From positions 1-6,763 of the forward strand of contig CAYPCV010000072.1 of assembly GCA_964409295.1 (NCBI GenBank): a DNA stretch of 6,763 bases. Reading direction: 5' to 3'. Below, piece after piece: positions 1 through 5,729 of this stretch. The stretch is from UBA1140 sp964409295 (GTDB lineage Bacteria; Campylobacterota; Campylobacteria; Campylobacterales; Sulfurovaceae). Both the position numbers and the translations under genes were made by a program. Position 1 is the first letter of the stretch. Every line of letters starts with the position of its first letter. Under the pieces are notes generated by a model that was given only the letters and a program-made list of their open reading frames with translations, ran no database searches and had not been told where the DNA came from.

Positions 1-1220
1 CAAATCTAATGGATGGCGATATTCGATACACGCCATTAGAGGGGGGAGGGAGTCTTTTCTCTTTGCGTATTGTGGTTGAAAAATCAATAAAAAAAGAGAT
101 AGGTAAAGGATTAATAGGTGTAAATATTCTTATGTGTTCGCCTAAAGATTCATTTGTTGACTCTATTGCAATGGAGTTAAAGAGTATGGGGATGGATAGC
201 TTTCACCATTATGGTGTTGTTGATGGGAATTTTTCTGTAATTCTTATGAACCTATTAGCACAAGCAGAATACCATGATATTGTTATCTTTGATGCTGATG
301 TGTGCAAGGAAAACACACCTCATATCGCTAAGATGTTTTCTCTTTTAAACCCTAAAATTAAATTGTTTGCATGGATGAATGATGATACGTTCATCGACAT
401 GAATCTTTTTCATAAGGTTATCTCTAAACCGATTGCTTATCAACAATTTATTTTAGAAATTGAAAATGCGTATAGCAAAGAGTCCCAATCAGAGAGTTCT
501 AAAATTGACTATTCAAAATTAAAAATTTTAATTGTTGAAGATGTTGAGATTAATAGAATCTATGAAGCTGAAATGTTAAATAATTTCTTTGGTATTGTCT
601 GTGATACGGCTTTGAATGGTGCAATTGCATTGGCAATGGTTAAGAATAATCATTACGATGCAATCTTTATGGATATGAGAATGCCTGTAATGAATGGACA
701 AGAGGCAACACGAAAAATACGCGAATTTGATAAAGAGATACCTATTATTTGTATGAGTGCCAATGTTTATAAAGAGGATAAGCTTGAAGCACAAGAGGCA
801 GGAATGGATGCTTTTATTGAGAAACCTTTAGAGAAAGTTGATATAGAAAATCAACTTCTAAAACTGATTAATCATAAGTTTGTTCGTAAAAATGAAAAAT
901 ATATATCAAATTTAATTGAAAAAGCACTAACCCATTTAGAGTCTAATTTTGATACAGAGACATCATTAAATCTTTTTGAAATTGCTATGGTCAGTATTCA
1001 TGATTCTCTTAATAGTATTCAAAAAGAGGGTCGAGATAATAAAAAATTGGTTGATGATTTCCACTGCTTAAAAGGAATATTATTAAACTTAGGGCTTCCT
1101 ACCTTAGCTGAACAGGCAAGTACTCTACAACTTGCTGTGAGTAAAGGAATGCTCAATCAAGAAGAGAGTACACGAGAGAGTTTAATCTCAACATTGACTC
1201 AATTATTGAAATATAAATGA
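1..1220 (+). CDS. Hybrid sensor histidine kinase, C-terminal part (HATPase end, pseudo-receiver, receiver, HPt); 5' end outside window
   Basis: The frame is open to the left edge (first full codon at 3), and the residues before the first Met (position 9, NLMDGDIRY...EGGGSLFSLR) match the end of a histidine-kinase ATPase domain (L-M-G-G-x-I, then the G-x-G-S-x-F strand), so that Met is internal and this is the tail of a larger protein. Numbered from that Met: about 37-155 is receiver-like but degenerate, with Asp95 (VIFDAD) and Lys140 (SKP) present, while the acidic pair after the first strand is replaced by CSPKD and the Thr/Ser position by Ala/Trp. Residues 170-288 are a canonical receiver: Glu177/Asp178 (VEDVEINR), phosphoacceptor Asp222 (FMDMRMP), Ser250 (CMSAN), Lys272 (EKP). 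Residues about 295-403 resemble an HPt domain with His352 in FHCLKG. The layout is that of BarA-type phosphorelay kinases: His to Asp222 to His352, then to a separate response regulator not seen here. Signal and sensor domain are unknown. It ends with TGA inside the convergent nspC. Confidence 0.9.
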   Translation, partial: NLMDGDIRYTPLEGGGSLFSLRIVVEKSIKKEIGKGLIGVNILMCSPKDSFVDSIAMELKSMGMDSFHHYGVVDGNFSVILMNLLAQAEYHDIVIFDADVCKENTPHIAKMFSLLNPKIKLFAWMNDDTFIDMNLFHKVISKPIAYQQFILEIENAYSKESQSESSKIDYSKLKILIVEDVEINRIYEAEMLNNFFGIVCDTALNGAIALAMVKNNHYDAIFMDMRMPVMNGQEATRKIREFDKEIPIICMSANVYKEDKLEAQEAGMDAFIEKPLEKVDIENQLLKLINHKFVRKNEKYISNLIEKALTHLESNFDTETSLNLFEIAMVSIHDSLNSIQKEGRDNKKLVDDFHCLKGILLNLGLPTLAEQASTLQLAVSKGMLNQEESTRESLISTLTQLLKYK

Positions 1221-2261
1221 TGCTTTTTTAATACCATTAAATTCTGTCATTTTAACCATACTGTAACTCATCATATCTTCAAAAATAACTTTATCTCCAA
1301 CAGATAAAGGTTTTTGAAAGAAATACTCTCCAATTAAGTCTCCTTGAATACAAGAATTTCCTGAAAGCTCATAAAAATAAGGAGTAGACTCACTCTGTGT
1401 ACCTTTGACTTTTAATCGTTGATTAACAATGGCAACATCAAGCAGGTGTGTCTCGGTTGAGGTGTCCAATATTACAACATTAACCCCTGCGATGTGAATA
1501 ATGTCAAGTACGGTTGAAATAAACTCTCCACACCCCTTAGTGACGGCTTCCCCAGGTTCAAAATAGAGTTGAATCTTAGGGTATAAATTTTGAAAGTTTT
1601 TCACAGCTTTATTAAAGTTATTCACAGAAAAGTTATCTGATGTGAATTGATGACCCCCTCCTAAGTTAATCCATTTTAATTGGGGTAATACCGTTTTATA
1701 ATGCTCTAAAATATGGTCAATAAGAAGAGCTGTTCCTACTTCTGAACTTTGAAAAAGAGCATGAAAATGTAAACCATCTAAGTTGTCAAAATGAGTGAAA
1801 TTATTATTAAAAAATTCAATAAATTCCAAGTATTCAACCCCCAAACGAGAGTAATCTAAATTGGGATTACAGTGGTCAGGAATAGGTAGATAAAGACGAG
1901 GATTAACCCGTAAACCCATAGATGCTTTTGTTGTCAAATTATGTAAAGATTTCCATTGAGACAGAGAGTTAAAAGAGAGTGTCGAGACTTTATCTATAAT
2001 CTCTATCAACTCCTCTTTTTTATATGCAGGAGCATACAGATGAATATGTTCAGCATCTGCTTTTTGAGCCATGGTAAGTTCATTTATATTTCCTACGCTC
2101 ATTCCTGAAAGTTTTGAAGCAATTATAGGCAATACAGATTCTTGATTAAAGCTCTTCATCGTATGAAGTATTTTTACACCACTTTGCTTTTCTATCTCTT
2201 GTAGTTTAGTTAGGTTTTTATTTAATTTTGTTTGGTACATTAGAAAGTAGGGGGTTTTCAT
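1203..2261 (-). CDS. nspC: Carboxynorspermidine/carboxyspermidine decarboxylase
   Basis: A 352-residue PLP-dependent decarboxylase of the alanine-racemase-fold (type III) group, in the NspC branch. It removes CO2 from carboxyspermidine or carboxynorspermidine in the last step of the alternative spermidine pathway, in the cytoplasm. Visible motifs: Lys36 in HTMKSF as the likely Schiff-base lysine, LHFHAL at 164-169, the glycine loop GGGH at 201-204 and EPGEA at 235-239 for PLP phosphate binding, LDTSTETH near 265-272, and NSCIQGD at 302-308 with Cys304 at the position of the catalytic Cys of the ornithine decarboxylase family. The C-terminus (GDKVIF...YSMVK...FNG) is also typical. The length is slightly short of the family's usual 365-380. 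The ATG at 2259-2261 is preceded in frame by a nearby TAA, so no upstream start exists; Met8 lacks a ribosome binding site. The Shine-Dalgarno at the chosen start is weak. The partner carboxyspermidine dehydrogenase gene is not in the window. The 3' end overlaps the convergent kinase gene by 18 bases. Confidence 0.92.
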   Translation of the reverse strand: MKTPYFLMYQTKLNKNLTKLQEIEKQSGVKILHTMKSFNQESVLPIIASKLSGMSVGNINELTMAQKADAEHIHLYAPAYKKEELIEIIDKVSTLSFNSLSQWKSLHNLTTKASMGLRVNPRLYLPIPDHCNPNLDYSRLGVEYLEFIEFFNNNFTHFDNLDGLHFHALFQSSEVGTALLIDHILEHYKTVLPQLKWINLGGGHQFTSDNFSVNNFNKAVKNFQNLYPKIQLYFEPGEAVTKGCGEFISTVLDIIHIAGVNVVILDTSTETHLLDVAIVNQRLKVKGTQSESTPYFYELSGNSCIQGDLIGEYFFQKPLSVGDKVIFEDMMSYSMVKMTEFNGIKKASFIFQ

Positions 2262-2325
2262 GATAGAACTTTATTCCAAATCATTGATTATTCCTTGAAA
2301 TTTTTTTATTAATTTGTTTATAGAT

Positions 2326-2355
2326 ATTATACAGTAAGATTATTTTAACTAGCAA
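2326..2355 (-). promoter_or_regulatory. Predicted sigma70-type promoter of nspC
   Basis: On the minus strand a perfect -10 TATAAT (2326-2331) lies 18 bases downstream of TTGCTA (2350-2355), which matches the -35 consensus at four of six bases. The predicted start of transcription near 2319 gives a leader of roughly 58 bases before the nspC ATG. It sits between the OmpA-family gene's terminator and nspC, consistent with nspC being its own transcription unit. The leader is very AT-rich and has only a small odd palindrome (AATCATTGATT, 2279-2289). Confidence 0.6.
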
Positions 2356-2363
2356 TTAAGGAG

Positions 2364-2387
2364 TTTAGAGATGGGTATATCTCTAAA
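2364..2387. repeat. Inverted repeat between the OmpA-family terminator and the nspC promoter
   Basis: Arms TTTAGAGAT (2364-2372) and ATCTCTAAA (2379-2387) form a perfect 9-base dyad around a 6-base spacer. It lies just upstream of the predicted nspC -35 box and abuts the terminator hairpin at 2385-2414. It has no T-run of its own on the minus side, so it is not a standard terminator. It may be a second hairpin extending the terminator or a protein-binding site; the sequence does not decide which. Confidence 0.45.
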
Positions 2388-2414
2388 AAAGAACAGCATT
2401 AAATCTGTTCTTTT
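2385..2414 (-). terminator. Rho-independent terminator of the OmpA-family lipoprotein gene
   Basis: On the minus strand AAAAGAACAG and CTGTTCTTTT (2405-2414 and 2387-2396) pair perfectly over 10 bases around an 8-base loop, and the descending arm runs into six T (2385-2390). It begins 5 bases past the TAG stop at 2420-2422. On the plus strand there are four T after the hairpin, so weak bidirectional action is possible. Confidence 0.8.
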
Positions 2415-2419
2415 CACTT

Positions 2420-3160
2420 CTAGTTTACACAAGGGTCAATAACTGATGCTTGATTTGGATAAAGATAGATTTCTACTCTTCTGTTTAATGCCATGTTTGC
2501 ACTACTTGTATTTGGAACAACTGGTTTAGAGTAGGAACAACCTTTAGAGAAAAGACTGTTTGAAATACCTCCATTTTGTAGTGTTTGTCCTACAGATGAA
2601 GCTCGTGCTTCAGAGAGAGATTGATTGTATTGAAAGCCTCCTCGATTGTCTGTATGTCCAACGGTTTGGATAATCATATTTGCATAAGCAGGTTTTTGTA
2701 AAGCAGGAATCATCTGTCTGATTTCAGCTTGTGCTGATGCTGTAGGAACACTCTCATTTGTTCTAAACATCATTGGGTCACGGAACATAATCTTTACAAA
2801 CTTATCGGTATTTGAAACAACTAATTGATTGTTAGCGTTTTGTTCTGCATTTGGATTGTTATTTACATCAGTATTGAGTGTTTGTGCTACTTCTTGGGCT
2901 TGTTGGTCCAGACTATAACCAATTGCTGCACCAACAGCTGCACCTAATGCACCACCAATAGCAACACGTTTTCCAGAGTGATTTGCTGTAGAGCCACCAA
3001 CAACAGCACCCAGTAGTCCACCAAGTAAAGCACCTGTTCCTGCACGATTTGATGTTCCATCTTCATTTTTAATGGTTGGCATTCCACCTTGAACACATCC
3101 TCCTAACATAAGAGCAACAATACTTGATGCTAAGATAGGTTTTAATAATATTTTTTTCAT
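2420..3160 (-). CDS. OmpA-family outer-membrane lipoprotein with glycine zipper
   Basis: A 246-residue envelope protein. Residues 1-21 are a lipoprotein signal peptide (MKK, hydrophobic core) ending in lipobox L19-G-G-C22; the +2 residue is Val rather than Asp, which favours outer-membrane sorting. Residues 41-81 form a glycine zipper (GTGALLGGLLGAVVGG and GGALGAAVGAAIG), as in YiaD- and SlyB-like lipoproteins, probably inserting in the membrane. A short Asn/Gln-rich linker (about 95-112) leads to an OmpA C-terminal domain (about 120-235) that should bind peptidoglycan non-covalently: GHTDNRG with Asp171, NQSLSEARA with Arg186, and NRRVEIYLYP at 226-235. Cys208 and Cys244 in the C-terminal part could form a disulfide; this is inference. 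Likely role: tethering the outer membrane to the cell wall. The ATG at 3158-3160 follows AAAGGA (3171-3176), at a rather long spacing of 10 bases. It is a single-gene unit with its own terminator. It lacks the beta-barrel of true OmpA and is not clearly Pal. Confidence 0.88.
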   Translation of the reverse strand: MKKILLKPILASSIVALMLGGCVQGGMPTIKNEDGTSNRAGTGALLGGLLGAVVGGSTANHSGKRVAIGGALGAAVGAAIGYSLDQQAQEVAQTLNTDVNNNPNAEQNANNQLVVSNTDKFVKIMFRDPMMFRTNESVPTASAQAEIRQMIPALQKPAYANMIIQTVGHTDNRGGFQYNQSLSEARASSVGQTLQNGGISNSLFSKGCSYSKPVVPNTSSANMALNRRVEIYLYPNQASVIDPCVN

Positions 3161-3190
3161 AATTTTACAATCCTTTAAATTTAGTGATAA

Positions 3191-3196
3191 AGTATA
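3191..3196 (-). promoter_or_regulatory. Candidate -10 box of the OmpA-family gene
   Basis: TATACT on the minus strand (five of six consensus bases) would place transcription start near 3184, about 24 bases before the ATG, leaving room for the AAAGGA ribosome binding site. No good -35 is visible, which is common for Campylobacterota promoters. It lies downstream of the pyrE terminator, supporting a separate unit. Confidence 0.45.
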
Positions 3197-3231
3197 GTAG
3201 TATTTTGTAAATTAACTGTGGATGAATATCT

Positions 3232-3272
3232 AAAAAAAGAGAAGAAAGAGAGCATGAATTATACGCTCTCTT
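3232..3272 (-). terminator. Rho-independent terminator of the frr-pyrE operon
   Basis: On the minus strand AAGAGAGC (3265-3272) pairs with GCTCTCTT (3246-3253) over 8 bases with an 11-base loop, followed by a pyrimidine-rich tail ending in seven T (3232-3238). It lies immediately after the pyrE TAA at 3277-3279. The T-run is interrupted near the stem, so termination may be incomplete. Confidence 0.65.
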
Positions 3273-3276
3273 ATTT

Positions 3277-3885
3277 TTAATTATTACGACTACCTGGTTT
3301 AATAGCTATTGAACTCTCTTTACACATAGGACACTCTTGAGGTGTATACATCTCAAATGTAAAGTCATCTAATGCAAAAAATGGTGTATTACAAGGGAGT
3401 TTACATTCCGATTTTGGCTCTGTTTTTGAACCCTTACGTTGACAAAAACCTCTGTTTGCAAGTGAAGCAAAAGCAACAACATTAGCACCAAGCTTTTCTA
3501 TAATACTTGCTGCTTCCATTGCTGAACCACCTGTGGTAATAATGTCTTCACAGATAAGAATTTTTTCGCCTTTTTTTACTTGAAACCCACGACGAAGCTC
3601 CATTCCACCCTCTTTTCGTTCTACAAAAATAGAACGAACATCCATTGAACGAGCCAACTCATAACCTGCCAATATACCACCAAGAGCAGGGGCGCAAACA
3701 GTATCTACTTCTATTCCACTCTCTTGAATCATTTGAGCCAATGCATCTGCCAAAACTTTTGCTCTTTTTGGGTCTTCTAAAACTTTTGCACTTTGTAAAT
3801 AACGGTTTGAATGGTTTCCACTAGATAGAATAAAATGACCTTCTAGTAGTGCTTCAGCCTCTTTGTATATTTCTGCTACATCCAT
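3277..3885 (-). CDS. pyrE: Orotate phosphoribosyltransferase
   Basis: A 202-residue enzyme that joins orotate and PRPP to give orotidine 5'-phosphate in de novo pyrimidine synthesis, in the cytoplasm. The PRPP-binding signature is ICEDIITTGGSA at 111-122; the flexible catalytic loop is ERKEGGMELRRGF at 89-101; the N-terminal LEGHFILSSGNHS...YLQSAK (14-34) is typical of the family. The C-terminal third carries five cysteines (148, 161, 165, 185, 188), ending in ECPMC and KPGSR. The length fits the longer PyrE group found in Campylobacterota and some thermophiles. The ATG at 3883-3885 begins only four bases after the frr stop. Its ribosome binding site GAAGG (3895-3899) lies inside the end of frr, so the two are co-transcribed and probably translationally coupled. 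Confidence 0.95.
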   Translation of the reverse strand: MDVAEIYKEAEALLEGHFILSSGNHSNRYLQSAKVLEDPKRAKVLADALAQMIQESGIEVDTVCAPALGGILAGYELARSMDVRSIFVERKEGGMELRRGFQVKKGEKILICEDIITTGGSAMEAASIIEKLGANVVAFASLANRGFCQRKGSKTEPKSECKLPCNTPFFALDDFTFEMYTPQECPMCKESSIAIKPGSRNN

Positions 3886-3889
3886 AAAA

Positions 3890-4447
3890 TTATACCTTCA
3901 ATATATCAGCTTCTTTAGCTGATAATACAGATTCAATTTGAGCTACAGCATTGTTTGTAATTTTTTGAATTTCTGCTTGCCCTCTTTTAGAATCATCCTC
4001 TCCAATCTCTTTCTCTTTTTCTAACTCTTTAACTTGGTCATTTCCATCTTTACGGATATTTCTAATTGCAACTTTTGCTTTTTCAGACATTGCTTTTGCT
4101 TGTTTTACAATCTCTTTACGTTGTTCAGATGTCATTGCAGGGAAAAAGAGTTTAATAAAATCTCCATCATTATTTGGATTTACACCAATGTTTGCTTCTT
4201 GAATAGCTTTTTCAATAGCTTGTAACATAGGTTTTTCCCAAGGAGTAATTGATATGGTTGTTGCATCGGTTGCAATAACACTTCCTACTTGGTTTAGTGC
4301 CGTAGGTGTACCGTAGTAATCAACTCGAATATGGTCTACAATATTGGTAGTTACTTTACCTGTTCTAAGAGTGGAGAAGTCTCTTTTTAAAGCGTCAATA
4401 CTTTTTTCCATTTGTTCTTTGGTGTGGTCATAAATTTCATTTAACAT
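3890..4447 (-). CDS. frr: Ribosome recycling factor
   Basis: A 185-residue protein, the standard RRF length, which with EF-G splits the post-termination ribosome in the cytoplasm. The sequence matches the family throughout: LRTGK at 27-31 with Arg28, VDYYGTPTALNQVGSV at 42-57 in the small beta domain, DGDFIKLFFPAMTSEQR at 94-110, and the tRNA-mimic helix VAIRNIRKDGNDQVK at 126-140 with conserved Arg129 and Arg132. The C-terminal helix is rich in Lys/Glu as usual. The start ATG (4445-4447) follows AAGGA (4456-4460) at 8 bases. It is the first gene of the frr-pyrE operon. secG lies upstream on the same strand, as is common in Campylobacterota, but is cut off by a terminator. Confidence 0.97.
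   Translation of the reverse strand: MLNEIYDHTKEQMEKSIDALKRDFSTLRTGKVTTNIVDHIRVDYYGTPTALNQVGSVIATDATTISITPWEKPMLQAIEKAIQEANIGVNPNNDGDFIKLFFPAMTSEQRKEIVKQAKAMSEKAKVAIRNIRKDGNDQVKELEKEKEIGEDDSKRGQAEIQKITNNAVAQIESVLSAKEADILKV
3895..3899 (-). promoter_or_regulatory. Ribosome binding site of pyrE inside frr
   Basis: GAAGG on the minus strand lies within the last codons of frr, 9 bases before the pyrE ATG. Its position supports translational coupling of pyrE to frr and fixes the pyrE start. Confidence 0.7.
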
Positions 4448-4477
4448 GCTGTTAATCCTTATGTTTTTAATAATGAA

Positions 4478-4483
4478 ATTTTA
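4478..4483 (-). promoter_or_regulatory. Candidate -10 box of the frr-pyrE operon
   Basis: TAAAAT on the minus strand (five of six consensus bases) is preceded by GGG. It predicts a transcription start near 4471, about 24 bases before the frr ATG. No clear -35 was found. The 139-base gap between frr and secG otherwise holds only the secG terminator and the frr ribosome binding site. Confidence 0.45.
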
Positions 4484-4548
4484 CCCTTTTTTTACTTGTA
4501 AAAGCGTTTGTTCCATATGAACTGTAAAAGTGAGATTTTTATGTATAG

Positions 4549-4580
4549 AAAAAAAGAGTAATGAGGAAGAACCTCATTAC
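4549..4580 (-). terminator. Rho-independent terminator of secG
   Basis: On the minus strand GTAATGAGG (4572-4580) and CCTCATTAC (4558-4566) form a perfect 9-base stem with a 5-base loop, followed by TC and then seven T (4549-4555). It starts 6 bases past the secG stop at 4587. This is a strong signal that secG and frr are separate transcripts or are joined only by readthrough. Confidence 0.85.
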
Positions 4581-4586
4581 AGTATG

Positions 4587-4925
4587 TTATTTTGAAGTGT
4601 TATCTTCTTTGATTGTTGGAGTAGCAGTAGCTGTTTCAACTTTTTTTATGCTAGGTACAGAGCTTGACGCATCAATAGTATCTGCTACAGAGTGTGTCTT
4701 CTCTTGATTGTATAAATAACCCATTGCTAAGGTATTTAATATAAAAAGAAGTGCTAAGGCAAAGGTAGCTTTTGATAAAAAACCTGCAGGTCCTTTAGCT
4801 CCAAACATTGACTCGTTACTTCCACTGTAGGCACCCAGTCCCATGCTTGAACTTTTTTGTAATAAAATGGCAATAACTATAGCGATAGTTAAGGCAATTT
4901 GAACAACTAATAGTGTTGAAATCAT
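4587..4925 (-). CDS. secG: Protein-export membrane protein SecG
   Basis: A small inner-membrane subunit of the SecYEG translocon, 112 residues from the start chosen here. Membrane segment 1 is about 4-22 (TLLVVQIALTIAIVIAILL). The conserved cytoplasmic loop is LLQKSSSMGLGAYSGSNE at 21-38, then FGAKGPAGFLSK at 41-52; segment 2 is about 54-73. The tail from 75 on is a polar Ser/Thr/Lys/Glu-rich extension, variable in this family. A TTG at 4971-4973 would add 16 basic residues (about KFRFNKQLQYLKRKR) before MISTLLVV. I reject it because the ATG at 4923-4925 has a strong ribosome binding site (AAAGAGGA), SecG proteins normally begin right before the first membrane segment, and the TTG falls only about 13 bases from the predicted transcription start. 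It is transcribed alone, divergently from bioC. Confidence 0.93.
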   Translation of the reverse strand: MISTLLVVQIALTIAIVIAILLQKSSSMGLGAYSGSNESMFGAKGPAGFLSKATFALALLFILNTLAMGYLYNQEKTHSVADTIDASSSVPSIKKVETATATPTIKEDNTSK

Positions 4926-4930
4926 TCTTT

Positions 4931-4938
4931 TCCTCTTT
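4931..4938 (-). promoter_or_regulatory. Ribosome binding site deciding the secG start
   Basis: AAAGAGGA on the minus strand is 5 bases from the ATG at 4923-4925. It is among the strongest Shine-Dalgarno sequences in the window and selects the internal ATG over the upstream TTG at 4971-4973. Confidence 0.8.
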
Positions 4939-4976
4939 AAATATTGAAGTTGTTTGTTAAACCTAAACTTCAAATT

Positions 4977-5001
4977 GGGTATAATTTTGGGGATTATACC
5001 C
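4977..5001. promoter_or_regulatory. Symmetric divergent promoter of secG (-) and bioC (+)
   Basis: GGGTATAAT (4977-4985) and ATTATACCC (4993-5001) form a perfect 9-base inverted repeat around TTTGGGG. Each arm contains a consensus TATAAT: plus-strand 4980-4985 for bioC (predicted start near 4992, leader about 33 bases) and minus-strand 4993-4998 for secG (predicted start near 4986, leader about 60 bases). The two starts would lie only about six bases apart, so polymerase could occupy one direction at a time. No strong -35 box is seen on either side. The repeat might also be bound by a regulator. Confidence 0.6.
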
Positions 5002-5024
5002 TAAATTAATTGAAACTGAGATAA

Positions 5025-5729
5025 ATGAAAATAGTAAAAGAGTTTTCCCGATTTGCAGAGGAATATACGAAACATAATATGATTCAAGTAGAGGTTGCTT
5101 CACGGTTGACTTCTATGTTAGAGAAAAAGAGATACAAAAAAGTTTTAGATATTGGTTGTGGGTCAGGAGCTGTCTATGATAATTTAAGTAAAAAAAATAT
5201 TTTGGTAGATAAATTTATAGCCTTTGATTTTTCTAAAGAGATGCTAAACCTGCACCCCTCGTCATTGAATGTAGAAAAAATATGTTCAGATTTTAATAAA
5301 AAAGAGTCTTTTTTAGCTTATAAAAATAGTGAATTTGATGTTCTTATTTCGGCTTCTGCTTTACAGTGGAGTGAGGATTTATCTATTGTCTTAGAATCAA
5401 TTTCTTCTTTAGCTAATCGTTACTATTTTGCTTTTTTTACATCTAAAACATTTGCAACTTTGCATAAAACAGCAGGTATAACATCTCCTATCTATTCTAA
5501 AGAATTTATTGTTGAAAGTTTAAATAAGTATTATAGTTATGAGTTAGAGGTTGTAGAATATCGATTGAATTTTTCATCTGTAAGAGAGATGTTCCGATAT
5601 ATTAAACGTTCTGGAGTTAGTGGTGGAACAGGACAGTTAAGCTATCGAAGTATGAAACGATTGATGCAAGAATATCCATTGAATTATTTAGAATTTGAAG
5701 TAATGTTTGTAAAAGCAGTAAAATCTTAG
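5025..5729 (+). CDS. bioC: BioC-like malonyl-ACP O-methyltransferase
   Basis: A 234-residue class I SAM-dependent methyltransferase. BioC methylates the free carboxyl of malonyl-ACP so that the fatty-acid enzymes can build pimeloyl-ACP methyl ester, the biotin precursor; cytoplasmic. Evidence: N-terminal FSRFAEEYTKHNMIQ (7-21) matches the BioC F-S-x-A-x-x-Y-x-x-H-x-x-x-Q pattern; SAM motif I LDIGCGSG at 41-48; acidic residue of motif II Asp68 (FDFS); Asp89 (CSDF) after strand 3; SASALQWSEDL at 109-119 corresponds to the BioC S-N-L-A-V-Q-W region; C-terminal SVREMFRYIKRSGVSGG (185-201) and YPLNYLEFEVMFVKA (217-231) match the BioC end (R-x-L-K-x-x-G and Y-P-L-T-Y). The ATG follows a weak GAG site 4 bases upstream. 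No other biotin gene is in the window, so the function rests on sequence. A generic methyltransferase is the alternative. Confidence 0.8.
   Translation: MKIVKEFSRFAEEYTKHNMIQVEVASRLTSMLEKKRYKKVLDIGCGSGAVYDNLSKKNILVDKFIAFDFSKEMLNLHPSSLNVEKICSDFNKKESFLAYKNSEFDVLISASALQWSEDLSIVLESISSLANRYYFAFFTSKTFATLHKTAGITSPIYSKEFIVESLNKYYSYELEVVEYRLNFSSVREMFRYIKRSGVSGGTGQLSYRSMKRLMQEYPLNYLEFEVMFVKAVKS

Noticed and set aside
9..11. ATG at position 9 as the start of the first gene
   Set aside because: The frame is open to the left edge and the residues across this Met belong to the end of a kinase ATPase domain, so the gene begins outside the window.
576..794. Minus-strand open frame of 72 codons
   Set aside because: It lies wholly antisense to the intact receiver domain of the hybrid kinase, has no protein-family features and no ribosome binding context.
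2371..2442. Plus-strand 23-codon frame (MGISLKKNS...) with an AAGGAG site 7 bases upstream
   Set aside because: It runs through the terminator hairpin and the antisense of the OmpA-family gene's 3' end, has no convincing promoter, and the AAGGAG can arise by chance. The ribosome binding site is good enough to note but not to call.
4034..4225. Plus-strand open frame of 63 codons
   Set aside because: It is antisense to frr; its Phe/Cys/Ile-rich composition is what the reverse strand of Lys/Glu-rich frr codons gives.
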